Positions 8,494 through 17,123 of a DNA stretch of 64,000 nt are shown one piece after another. Origin of the DNA: Flavobacteriales bacterium UBA2104 (GTDB lineage: Bacteria; Bacteroidota; Bacteroidia; Flavobacteriales_D; Crocinitomicaceae); assembly GCA_002331485.1 (NCBI GenBank), contig DCYS01000027.1, positions 1 to 64,000 of the forward strand. Reading direction: 5' to 3'. The position numbers were made by a program, and so were the translations under genes. Position 1 is the stretch's first letter; the number at the start of each line of letters is the position of its first letter. The notes beneath the pieces were generated by a model. The model saw only the letters and a list, made by a program, of their open reading frames with translations. It ran no database searches and was not told where the DNA came from.

Positions 8494-9017
8494 CATTTTT
8501 CGAAAAGTACACATATCGTCAAAAGAAGGTCGCTCTATTAATTATAATTGTGCTTTTGGGGGCTGCTGCTTATAAAAGAGCATTTAGTGTTACACTTGAT
8601 CAATTGGCGTTGAACGACGAATTAGAGCAAAAAAAGAATGAAGCACAAAATTCCGTGCAAACATTAAAAAATAAAACGCTTCAATTAAATCAGGTCAATA
8701 AAGTAATTGGAAAAGAAAACGTACCAAATGAAATTGTCCAGCATTCTTTTTTAAGCTTTGTCAAAAATCAAGATGTAAATCTAATTGTCAATTCAATTGA
8801 CGAACCTCATCAATATCAACACCCCGATTTTATTATTAACACCAATAAAGTTACACTTAAAGGGAATTATTTAGCCACCACTTCTTTTATTCATCAATTC
8901 GAAACTAAATTCAATTTAGGTCGATTAGTTTCCCTGCGCTGTTTTAAACAGAAAAACCGTTCAACGCGAAAAGAGGAGTTGCTAACGACTTTATTTTTTC
9001 AGAATTTTTCGGAGTGA
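8490..9017 (+). CDS. GspM/PilO-like inner-membrane assembly protein
   Basis: This 175-residue protein has a short cytoplasmic N-terminus, one transmembrane helix (~13-30, KVALLIIIVLLGAAAYK), a coiled coil (~35-70) and a periplasmic alpha/beta domain. This is the size and layout of PilO or GspM, which pairs with the GspL/PilN-like protein encoded just upstream. The start overlaps the preceding stop by 4 bases (ATGA). It is the last gene of the operon, followed by a 59-base spacer before the large NTPase gene. The AATT-rich composition of the preceding gene continues here. Direct sequence similarity is weak, so confidence comes mainly from topology and order. Confidence 0.65.
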   Translation: MTFFEKYTYRQKKVALLIIIVLLGAAAYKRAFSVTLDQLALNDELEQKKNEAQNSVQTLKNKTLQLNQVNKVIGKENVPNEIVQHSFLSFVKNQDVNLIVNSIDEPHQYQHPDFIINTNKVTLKGNYLATTSFIHQFETKFNLGRLVSLRCFKQKNRSTRKEELLTTLFFQNFSE

Positions 9018-9076
9018 TTAGAAGTATTAAATAATAAATTCCTTAACTTTTCATCATAATCTATTAAACCTAAATT

Positions 9077-12000
9077 ATGTCTTCAGAAAAGATCGGTGTT
9101 GAGTACTATTCTATAGGTCTTCCTGTAAAGGATGAATCAGTTATTGTTCGTGACAATTACCTTTCACAGATAAAGAGTTTTCATGAAAATGGAAACAAGA
9201 TTGTTTTCATTGAAGGGGATGTGGACTCTGGTAAATCAAGTTTATGTGCACAGTTTGTTCGTTCTAATTTAAACAACACTATAAGCGTTTTTTTTAACCC
9301 AAATAGCGAAATCGATTACAACGTAGATTATTATTGTAGCAATTTTATTCCTCAAGCTCGTCATATAATTGGGTCTGACAAAGATAGAAACGTAGATATC
9401 TTTAACCCAGAAAATTATAGGAGAACCATATTTGAACTAAGGAAACATTTAAAACATAAAAGGCACAAAATAAATATTATAATCGACGGATTAGAAAACA
9501 AACTAGATGAACAAAACAGCTTTATAAATCAAATTCTTGATTTAATACCCTTTGGAGAAGACATCTTTAATATAGTATTGACCGGAAACAAAAATAAATA
9601 CTTTAAAATAAAACCCCAACTAGATTCAAATCAACACAATACACTTAGACTAGTCGGTTTTAGTAAGTCGGAAATACAAATATATTTAAGTGAACTAAAT
9701 TTAGAGGAGGAAGATATAAACGAGATAATAACAATAACAAAAGGTTTACCTGGAAGGCTTAAAACGGTAAAACGAGTATTAAAGGATAACAAAGAAAACA
9801 CTAGTGAAATATTGAATAAATCACATGAGTATTCAAAGTGGCTCGAGTTGGATTGTAAGAAGATTGATTTGACAAATCCTCTTACAACAAGTATTATCTC
9901 TGTAATAGTCTTTAGTGATAGAACTTTTACAGTTAATGAATTAGCTCAAATTTGTAAAGAAAAAACGGAAGTTATAAACTCAATAGTTAATTCAATAGAA
10001 ATAATTGAAAAATCAAACAATTCCGTATCTATTTCTTCAGATCGACATAAAAAATATCTGGTTAGTCAGCTGAGAGGTAAACAAAAGAAAGTGAATGAGC
10101 TTTTAACCATGTATTACGCATCAGATGATTCGGTTCAATCAACTCTGGAATTGACAAAGCTTAGAGCCAAATCTGGTGAATGGGGTAAAGTAGTAAATAT
10201 GTTAAGTTCAGACATTCTATCCAGGATTATTACTAATACAGGGTCATTAAATACAGCAAATGATAATTTGCGAATGGGTGTCAGAGCCTCAATAGAAACA
10301 AAGGCCTACTCTAAGCTATGGAGATTTTCGATTGAATCTGGTTTGATAAACGAACTTGATAATTTTCTTTTTTGGGAGTCTGAAATTGATGCAAGAATCT
10401 CAATAAATGATTTTTCAGGAGCGATTAACATTGCTGAGTCTGCAGTTATAAAAATAGACAGATTAAGGCTACTGGTGCTAATTGCACGAAAGCAAAAGGA
10501 AAAAGAAAAGCTTGTAGATGAAGAGTTAATAGACTTGATTAAAAATCTATATTCAGAAATTGATCTTCACTCTTTAGGCACAAAGATTTATGATATCGTT
10601 GGAGATCTTCTTTATGCAATTCCCAACTTGGCAATCGAGTTGATCGAAAAATCCTCAAAAACAAGTAGTGACACGGAAAAAAGCATTAATGATTGGATAA
10701 TTACTAAACTCTCTTTTGCTGCCATCGACTCAAGTCTTAAAGAAGATGGACAACTTAAAGAGAAAAAAGTCAAAGCCGTTCAAAAACTAAATAACCCTAA
10801 GGTTGAAAAAATTAATAAAGCAATTTCTTTCATGGTGGGTAATTACACCTCTGAAAAAGTCCTCTTAGAGATGAAGAAGATGGAAAGTGCATCTGAGAAG
10901 CTAAGGTTTTTACGACTCTGGTTAAATAATAACAAAAGTTACATTTCTGGGGTTGATAAAGTTATGAATGAGTCTTTAGATTTGTTAATAGAAGAGTCTT
11001 CTAACTCAACTTTAACAATTGATCTATTAAAAGAGTTATCCACTAATTTATCAAAAATTAAAGATGAAAAAATTAAAAGGCAACTGCTAAAAAGGTTCGA
11101 GGACCTAGAGCCAAACATGAATGATCTTGGACTAGCAAAAAACAAATATATCTATCGATTAAATATTATTCATACCAGGTATTCGTTGAAGCAGAATGAC
11201 TGGGAAAAAGATTTAAATAAATTAATTTCAGAAATAAACGAAATAGGGGATACTTTAATAAAGCTTGAATCTTTTTCAGAGGTGTACAACAAGCTTCACT
11301 TTCTTAAATTTAATAATAAGAAAAAGAAAATCGGTTTCGTATATGCAAAAATAAATGAGCTCACTGCGTTACTGTATTCTGAAACAGCAAGCCATATGAA
11401 GGTTTCAGAGTATTTCTTGAAAACGATTGGAAAAGTTGACCCCTTTTTTGGTATAAAGATTATTGAGAGAATAAACACATCGAGACGAAGAGACAAGTCT
11501 CGTATCAATTTGTTGGATTCCTATTTAGGCAATAGTTTAAAGTATATCAATCACAAAGGCTTACACACAATATATAAATCTCTAGAAGGCTCAGATTTCA
11601 AGGAAGAATTTATAGTTTCTCTTTTTGAAAGGTATTCTAAATCAAAACACTTAAGGGCCAAGTCTATAACCGATCTACTTTATTTCGCGAAAGGTGTTGC
11701 GGATTTCAAAAATAAATCTAAGCGCCTGTTTTGTTACGTTCTAGGGATAAAAATCATAAATAAGAATGAAGAATGGAAAACTCGCCTTTTGGCTCGCCAA
11801 AAAGAACTAGTTTATAATACTTGGCACGAAATAGATACTGAATGGGACAAAATAGACAGTGGCTTTCTAATCTGTTCTGAGCTTTCAGGAATTGCTCCAG
11901 AGTTTGCAAAAAAAATCTTTAATGAAACAGAGTTAATCAAAAAGGAATCAACATTTGATTCACCTGTAATAGCAAATACGTTTAGGTTAACACTAAAGAT

Positions 12001-14029
12001 TTTGATGAAAGCTTTTGTAAATTTATTTAACACTAATAGCAATACAGCTAAGGAGTTTAAATCGATTAAGGAAGTTATTTTAAGAATCCCATCAAAGGTT
12101 GATAGAGTGTTATTATGGAGTGAGTTAGGCTTTCAATGTTACATGAATGACGATACGGTACTGTGTAAAACTATTTTGGATGACCATATACTTCCTAGTA
12201 TAGCCGACCTATTATCAGAAAACGAAGATATATCTCGGGTTCAAGAAGCCATTATGTTTTTACATTTATTTAATCCTGAAATGGCTTGTGAATACGCTAA
12301 CAACTTATCCAAATCAAATAAAGAACAGTTGTTTTTTGAATTAACATATTTTTATCTTACTAAACGTTGTCCTTTCGATATTTATGAAGATTCCATTTAT
12401 AAATACCCTTGCGACTTCAGCGACCTCAAAAAATCGATTACAACTCTAAAGAAGGTTTCAACAGATTCAAGCGTTTATATTTTAATTAAACACATTTGTG
12501 AAGTTATAACTACTAAAAACAAGCAAATCAGTCAAATTCAAAGATCTGAAGTTATTCAAGAATTGAATGAATTAATTGAAGACAAGCTACCTGACAGTAA
12601 TAACATAACTCATTCTGGATATAAAATCTTAGCCAATTTAAAAGTTCAGAAGCCAAACGGTTATAGAGGTATTAACCACAAAACTCACTGGTTAGATTTA
12701 ATAGATGATATTAAAAAGATTGATAATCGTTCTGATAGAATTTTTATACTAGCTATCACCTTGGATGAAATACCTTTTGACAAAACTATCGGTATTTTGG
12801 AAAAAGGAGAAGTTTTCGATATTATAATCGACCAGCTTGAAGGTTTAAAAATACATTACGAATATGTACAGCGAGTTATAGATATCTCGGAATATATGTA
12901 TCAAGTTAGTCAAGAAAAGTGGAAGAAAATCGTTAAAGAAGCATTCAACATTTCCTCCAAATTCGACAAGGGAAGTGAGGTTTTTGACTCGCAAAAAGAC
13001 TTAATAGACTCAATGTATAGATTAGACAAAGACTATGCTAAATCTTTGGTAATGAGTATGGACCGCGACTCCAATGCAAAAAAGGTTAGCGGTTTACTTA
13101 AAGAACACTTTGAAAGCCTAGAAATATCCTCAAAGATTAAAAACAACAAATCACTAGAAGATCGTGAGAAAGAAAGTTATAGACAAGTTATAATGGCTAT
13201 AATAAACTCTATTAAATCTCTAAACGCTGATAGAATTTCCCCAAAAAAAATAGCTGATCTCACAACTTATTTAACAATAGGTAACTCCACACTACCTTTG
13301 AAAGAAGCTTTTCCTGCTTATATGTATTTTTTAATTAACTGTGGCAAATTATATAAATCCACAGCATTATCAGGCCCAGTAAGAACATTACATGAAGACA
13401 ACTTTAATGAGTTATTAAAATCTTTTAGACTTATTGAATTACTAAATCAAAGAAAAAAAATTGAGTCATACGGTTTTAATTCTTTTTTCATAGATCAAGA
13501 ATTTAGCGAGAACAAGACGGTATCACCAGGCTCAAGAGAAGAAGCTTTGGATTTCATCGGTGAATGGATGAAAGAAGAGGCAAAGGAATTTATCATTATT
13601 GCCGACCCTTATCTTGTATCAGAGGATTTAGAGATTTTAAAAATGGTAAATACTCATTGTGATAATGATATCGAAGTTAATTTGTTAGGTTCTAAAAGTG
13701 GTAATAAACCCGGTATAGAAAAAGAATATTCAAACTATTGGAATAAAATTTCAGATGAGTCGGCTCCATATACAAAAATTACTTTTTGTTGGATTGAAGA
13801 AGGAGGGGCCAAATCTCCGTTTCATGATCGGTGGATAATAACAAAAGGCAGTGGATTAAGAATCGGTACATCTCTTAACTCTTTAGGGGTTAATAAAGAA
13901 TCTGAAATTTCAGTGATGGATCCATCAGAAGCCCTAAATATTCAAGAAAACTCATTACAAGAGTTCATATACGCTAAAAAAAGAGTGTTCAATAACCACA
14001 GAGTTTCATACAAAAGTTTTACTCTTTAA
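9077..14029 (+). CDS. Giant STAND-type NTPase with C-terminal phospholipase-D-like domain (candidate defence protein)
   Basis: This is a 1650-residue soluble protein with no signal peptide. Residues 1-235 form a STAND-like P-loop NTPase: Walker A GDVDSGKSS at 47-55, Walker B INIIIDGLEN at 132-141 (D137), a sensor-like NIVLTGN at 165-171, GFSKSEIQIYL at 194-204 and a GLPG motif at 223-226. A winged-helix-like segment follows (~265-335). Residues ~340-1480 are almost entirely helical and probably form a repeat solenoid. Residues ~1485-1625 resemble a PLD-like domain: FIIIADPYL (1505-1513), then FHDRW (H1583, R1585), then GTSLNSLG (1597-1604). Canonical PLD enzymes have HxKxxxxD; the HDR variant also occurs in MIT_C-type PLD-like domains that lack nuclease function, so catalysis is uncertain. 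A weak -7 (TAACTTTT, 9044-9051) precedes it. The gene stands alone, is more A+T-rich than its neighbours and ends at a strong terminator. The domain reading is fairly good; the defence role is inference. Confidence 0.7.
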   Translation: MSSEKIGVEYYSIGLPVKDESVIVRDNYLSQIKSFHENGNKIVFIEGDVDSGKSSLCAQFVRSNLNNTISVFFNPNSEIDYNVDYYCSNFIPQARHIIGSDKDRNVDIFNPENYRRTIFELRKHLKHKRHKINIIIDGLENKLDEQNSFINQILDLIPFGEDIFNIVLTGNKNKYFKIKPQLDSNQHNTLRLVGFSKSEIQIYLSELNLEEEDINEIITITKGLPGRLKTVKRVLKDNKENTSEILNKSHEYSKWLELDCKKIDLTNPLTTSIISVIVFSDRTFTVNELAQICKEKTEVINSIVNSIEIIEKSNNSVSISSDRHKKYLVSQLRGKQKKVNELLTMYYASDDSVQSTLELTKLRAKSGEWGKVVNMLSSDILSRIITNTGSLNTANDNLRMGVRASIETKAYSKLWRFSIESGLINELDNFLFWESEIDARISINDFSGAINIAESAVIKIDRLRLLVLIARKQKEKEKLVDEELIDLIKNLYSEIDLHSLGTKIYDIVGDLLYAIPNLAIELIEKSSKTSSDTEKSINDWIITKLSFAAIDSSLKEDGQLKEKKVKAVQKLNNPKVEKINKAISFMVGNYTSEKVLLEMKKMESASEKLRFLRLWLNNNKSYISGVDKVMNESLDLLIEESSNSTLTIDLLKELSTNLSKIKDEKIKRQLLKRFEDLEPNMNDLGLAKNKYIYRLNIIHTRYSLKQNDWEKDLNKLISEINEIGDTLIKLESFSEVYNKLHFLKFNNKKKKIGFVYAKINELTALLYSETASHMKVSEYFLKTIGKVDPFFGIKIIERINTSRRRDKSRINLLDSYLGNSLKYINHKGLHTIYKSLEGSDFKEEFIVSLFERYSKSKHLRAKSITDLLYFAKGVADFKNKSKRLFCYVLGIKIINKNEEWKTRLLARQKELVYNTWHEIDTEWDKIDSGFLICSELSGIAPEFAKKIFNETELIKKESTFDSPVIANTFRLTLKILMKAFVNLFNTNSNTAKEFKSIKEVILRIPSKVDRVLLWSELGFQCYMNDDTVLCKTILDDHILPSIADLLSENEDISRVQEAIMFLHLFNPEMACEYANNLSKSNKEQLFFELTYFYLTKRCPFDIYEDSIYKYPCDFSDLKKSITTLKKVSTDSSVYILIKHICEVITTKNKQISQIQRSEVIQELNELIEDKLPDSNNITHSGYKILANLKVQKPNGYRGINHKTHWLDLIDDIKKIDNRSDRIFILAITLDEIPFDKTIGILEKGEVFDIIIDQLEGLKIHYEYVQRVIDISEYMYQVSQEKWKKIVKEAFNISSKFDKGSEVFDSQKDLIDSMYRLDKDYAKSLVMSMDRDSNAKKVSGLLKEHFESLEISSKIKNNKSLEDREKESYRQVIMAIINSIKSLNADRISPKKIADLTTYLTIGNSTLPLKEAFPAYMYFLINCGKLYKSTALSGPVRTLHEDNFNELLKSFRLIELLNQRKKIESYGFNSFFIDQEFSENKTVSPGSREEALDFIGEWMKEEAKEFIIIADPYLVSEDLEILKMVNTHCDNDIEVNLLGSKSGNKPGIEKEYSNYWNKISDESAPYTKITFCWIEEGGAKSPFHDRWIITKGSGLRIGTSLNSLGVNKESEISVMDPSEALNIQENSLQEFIYAKKRVFNNHRVSYKSFTL

Positions 14030-14129
14030 CATTAAAAGCGTTCCCAAAATAAACCACTGCATTCAAATCCTCCTCTAAATAGTTAGATATTTCGGATGGG
14101 TTACCCACTAGAAGGAAAATCCGGCATTC
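14019..14129 (-). pseudogene. Possible C-terminal coding relic, tail-to-tail with the STAND gene
   Basis: On the minus strand a 36-codon open stretch reads protein-like (LLVGNPSEISNYLEED, then LNAVVYFGNAFNVKE) and ends at TAA (14019-14021), overlapping the end of the STAND gene by 11 bases. It has no start, and an in-frame stop lies at 14130-14132. It resembles the last strand-helix of a larger enzyme, loosely the end of M16-type peptidases; that is a guess. It may be the stump of a gene disrupted when the neighbouring region was rearranged, or chance. Confidence 0.25.
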
Positions 14130-14158
14130 TTAATTGACTGCTGGATTTTTTTCTTTTA
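14116..14158 (+). terminator. Intrinsic terminator of the STAND gene
   Basis: AAAATCCGGC (14116-14125) pairs with GCTGGATTTT (14140-14149), with one G-U pair and a 14-base loop, followed by a T-rich run. From here to 14283 I see no gene and no further recognisable signal. Confidence 0.75.
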
Positions 14159-14283
14159 GGATAGGTTGGTGAGAAGTCTGTACCTACATAAGCACTCGCG
14201 AATCGTCGGAAGCCCAGGTGGAACCACATAGTAGAGTGAGAAAGAGAATGAGTGCGAGAATACTTGCTCTTTTTTGTGTCTTG

Positions 14284-16491
14284 TTAAAACCGTACGCCAA
14301 TTACACAAACGTCATCGATCTGTTCCAAATCACCCTTCCAGTTATCAAATTCGCTGCTCAGTTCTTCTCGTTGTTCATCCATCGGCATGTCTTTTACTGA
14401 GAGTAAAAAGTCTTTAAATCTTTTACTTTTATACTTCTTACCTCCTTCAGGAATATGAGAGAAATGTTCTCCTCCGAACTGATCAGCAAAACCATCGGAA
14501 AAAAGATAAAGTTGATCACCCCTTTCGATGCTTACGATATGCGTAGTGAACTTTTTGGCATGACTATGAGAACCTATTGGTTGCTTGTCTGGTTTTATCA
14601 CATCCAGGCTATTATTCTTAGATCGAATGATCCACATGCCATTGTTTGCTCCAGACCACATGATCTCCGTTTTTTCAAGCATACGATCCTTTTCTTTCAT
14701 GGCCACTAGTGATATATCCATACCATCATTAACCATTTCACCGCTTTTATTTAACTGTTCGATCACGATCTCCCTTGTTCTATCAAGGATCTCGCCTGTT
14801 TTATAGAGGCCTTCTTCTACGACACACTTTGTAAGGGCGTTTGAACATATTACACTCACCATTGCTCCTGGAACACCGTGTCCGGTACAATCAGCTGCTG
14901 CAAAAAAGATATATCCATTTGCTTTCTCCAACCAATAAAAATCACCACTTACAACATCTTTTGGTCGAAATAGAACAAATCCATCAACAAGGTTCTCAGA
15001 AAGGACTTGTTTTGGGGGCAAAATAGCCTCCTGGATCCGCTTTGCGTAATTTATACTATCCGTGATCTCTCTATTCTTTTCCTCAACTACTTTACGCTGC
15101 ATTTCTGAGGTTTCCCTCTGCATATCAATGATCTTATTTTGCTTTCGCGTAACTCTAAATCGATTGAACACAAACAATCCAAAAACTACAGACAAGGAAA
15201 GTCCTCCGAAAAGAAGATACTGTTCATTTCTTCGTGCTTTCAATTCTGCTTTTTGTTTATCGATCATTGCGTCGTGAATAAGCGCCTGGTTTTCATAACG
15301 GATACTGTCTTCTGTAAGTTTACGCTCATAGTTATACTGGGTCTCACGTTGAATTGCTGCTCTTTGTGTCTCAGCATTTTGAAGACTATCACGGAGCCAA
15401 ATGTATTTTTTGAAGTATCTCAAAGCTTTCTCTGGTTGATCATCATACTCATAGATCAAACTATAAAGGTGGGCTGTGTTTCTTAAACTAGCTGGATATC
15501 CAAGTTCATTTGCCAGCTTTTCAGTTCGTTGAGCGTAAGCAATAGCACTATCCACCTTCTTCACTTTGAGGTATGTTAAACCTGTATTGTACAGATTAAA
15601 ACAATAATCTCGTGTTTCACCATTGTCTTTTCGAATCTCAAGTGCTTTCTTAAAGTTTTGAAGAGCTAAAGCATATTCTTTTTCTATTAGATTAATATCC
15701 GCATAGTTTTCGTACGTCTGAGCCAAACCTACAGCATCTTCAATTTTCTTCCTCAAGACAAAAGCACTGTCTAAATATGACTTGGCTAAAACCAACTCTT
15801 CTAGTTTAATATAGACCTCTGCTATACTATTGTAACAGTATGCTCGGCCTACATCGCTATCAAGTTCGTTTTCTATTTCCAGACTTTTATGGAAATAGTT
15901 CAGCGCCTGATCATTCTCATTCTGATTACTGTATATGTATGCAATATTATATAGTGTTATAGCTTCTCCAGGGAGATCTCCAGAACGTTCTCGGATCAAC
16001 AAACTTTGATTGTAATAATCTAAAGCACGGGTAACATCCCCTTGGTTCTCAAATGTTATGGCTATGTTGTTCAAAACAGAACCTTTCCCCTCAGGGTCCT
16101 GTGTTTTCTTGTGAATTTCGAGGCTTTTAAAATAAAAGGTAAGTGCATCTTCCGTATTACCATGATCTCCATAATAAATTGCTTGATTATTGAGAGCATT
16201 TGCAAGGTTTTTGAAGAGAGTTGATAAGACTGTAGAATCTTTATGCTTTGGAATTATACTATCTATAAACTTTTGCTCTCGTTCTGCCAGGGTTAAAATT
16301 GTATCTTGATTATAAAAGTAAAGTATCTCAGCAAGCTCACTCATAGCGTTAGTCTTTGTGGTGTCATGTGCTTTTTTACTTTTTATCAGGCGGTCTAAGG
16401 AGTCTAAAACAGGTTGATCTGCCCCAAACTCCTGACTGAATGTAAAGAGAGTTGAGAAAACCAGAATTCCGATAATGACTATATGTTTCAC
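14284..16491 (-). CDS. Membrane TPR protein with SpoIIE/PP2C-type phosphatase domain
   Basis: This 735-residue protein starts with a signal peptide or anchor (MKHIVIIGILVFSTLFTFSQ). A periplasmic array of tetratricopeptide repeats covers ~40-400 (repeated N-A-Y-N-I-A-x-I-Y patterns, A-L-x-Y-F-x-K-S-L-E-I). One transmembrane helix lies at ~424-444 and a short coiled coil follows. A SpoIIE-like PPM phosphatase spans ~487-735, with VSGDFYWLE, AADCTGHGVPGAMVS and LYLFSDGFADQFGG supplying the metal-binding aspartates. Such proteins dephosphorylate anti-sigma-antagonist proteins in partner-switching circuits. The architecture matches the TPR-histidine kinase at 20991-22901, with a different output domain. 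It is transcribed alone, convergent with the STAND gene. The RsbW-like kinase at 60697 is a conceivable circuit partner, unproven. Confidence 0.88.
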   Translation of the reverse strand: MKHIVIIGILVFSTLFTFSQEFGADQPVLDSLDRLIKSKKAHDTTKTNAMSELAEILYFYNQDTILTLAEREQKFIDSIIPKHKDSTVLSTLFKNLANALNNQAIYYGDHGNTEDALTFYFKSLEIHKKTQDPEGKGSVLNNIAITFENQGDVTRALDYYNQSLLIRERSGDLPGEAITLYNIAYIYSNQNENDQALNYFHKSLEIENELDSDVGRAYCYNSIAEVYIKLEELVLAKSYLDSAFVLRKKIEDAVGLAQTYENYADINLIEKEYALALQNFKKALEIRKDNGETRDYCFNLYNTGLTYLKVKKVDSAIAYAQRTEKLANELGYPASLRNTAHLYSLIYEYDDQPEKALRYFKKYIWLRDSLQNAETQRAAIQRETQYNYERKLTEDSIRYENQALIHDAMIDKQKAELKARRNEQYLLFGGLSLSVVFGLFVFNRFRVTRKQNKIIDMQRETSEMQRKVVEEKNREITDSINYAKRIQEAILPPKQVLSENLVDGFVLFRPKDVVSGDFYWLEKANGYIFFAAADCTGHGVPGAMVSVICSNALTKCVVEEGLYKTGEILDRTREIVIEQLNKSGEMVNDGMDISLVAMKEKDRMLEKTEIMWSGANNGMWIIRSKNNSLDVIKPDKQPIGSHSHAKKFTTHIVSIERGDQLYLFSDGFADQFGGEHFSHIPEGGKKYKSKRFKDFLLSVKDMPMDEQREELSSEFDNWKGDLEQIDDVCVIGVRF

Positions 16492-16552
16492 AGTTTTAGC
16501 TTAGCGATGACAAATTAATAAAAATCTGATGGACAAGCATCTGTGATATAAT

Positions 16553-16584
16553 AAAAAAGGGTAAACCAACTTTGTGATTTACCC
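16553..16584 (-). terminator. Intrinsic terminator downstream of the 16610-17029 gene
   Basis: GGGTAAA (16559-16565) pairs perfectly with TTTACCC (16578-16584). Read on the minus strand the hairpin is followed by TTTTTT (16558-16553). It ends transcription arriving from the gene at 17029-16610. Confidence 0.75.
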
Positions 16585-16609
16585 CCCTATTGTAAAGAAT
16601 TTTAAAATT

Positions 16610-17029
16610 CTATTTTGCTAAATGAATATAACTGTTTTCTAAATCGATATTCACACTTGATGGAAATTCACCATGCACGACAAGAACGTTATTATGGTGG
16701 TGCAACTGCTCGATCATCTTGTTTCTGTTGAGCAAAACTACTGTTGAGTTTCCATGGTTGTCCATTTTGTCCAATATAGTCTCACCATTGAAGTCACATT
16801 GCCAATGTGTTTCAGCAACATTCTTATCGTATGCAACCTCGATAGTCGGCACTGAATAAAACCCATCTTCCTTGAACTGTCCAAAATCAAAGACTAACCT
16901 GAGAAACCCACCATCAACACTAATTTGATCTTTTTGAATTCCTAATTCTTTAAAGGTTACCTTACCTGAAGACTCGGAAGACATTGCTACTTTCACTTCA
17001 CCTTCTCCCACTTGAATATTTTGACTCAT
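16610..17029 (-). CDS. Conserved-looking cytoplasmic protein of unknown function
   Basis: This 139-residue protein has no signal peptide, membrane segment or recognised motif. It looks all-beta with alternating hydrophobic residues. The central section includes FYSVPTIEVAYDKNVAETHWQCD, and the end (NVLVVHGEFPSSVNIDLENSYIHLAK) looks like an edge strand. The composition and the clean ATG and terminator support a real gene. It stands alone between a phosphatase gene and a lipocalin-like gene, all on the minus strand. I do not recognise its family and assign no function. Confidence 0.6.
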   Translation of the reverse strand: MSQNIQVGEGEVKVAMSSESSGKVTFKELGIQKDQISVDGGFLRLVFDFGQFKEDGFYSVPTIEVAYDKNVAETHWQCDFNGETILDKMDNHGNSTVVLLNRNKMIEQLHHHNNVLVVHGEFPSSVNIDLENSYIHLAK

Positions 17030-17123
17030 AAACTTTATTTTTTTACAAATCTATATCCCTATCGTGGATAAAAAGATGACTTTAGTCAATTGTCAATGAA
17101 TTAAATGTCATAAAAACTAACAA

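Noticed and set aside
7324..9017. AATT clusters as DNA-uptake sequences
   Set aside because: The element is only four bases with no constant flanks, confined mainly to two genes and not in inverted pairs, unlike known uptake sequences.
9018..14283. Transposon or integrase-mediated insertion of the STAND gene
   Set aside because: I found no integrase, transposase, terminal inverted repeats or matching direct repeats at the two flanks; transfer remains only an inference from composition and position.
14218..14400. Plus-strand open frame of about 60 codons between the STAND gene and the phosphatase gene
   Set aside because: Most of it is antisense to the well-supported SpoIIE-type phosphatase gene, and it has no motif or composition of a real protein.
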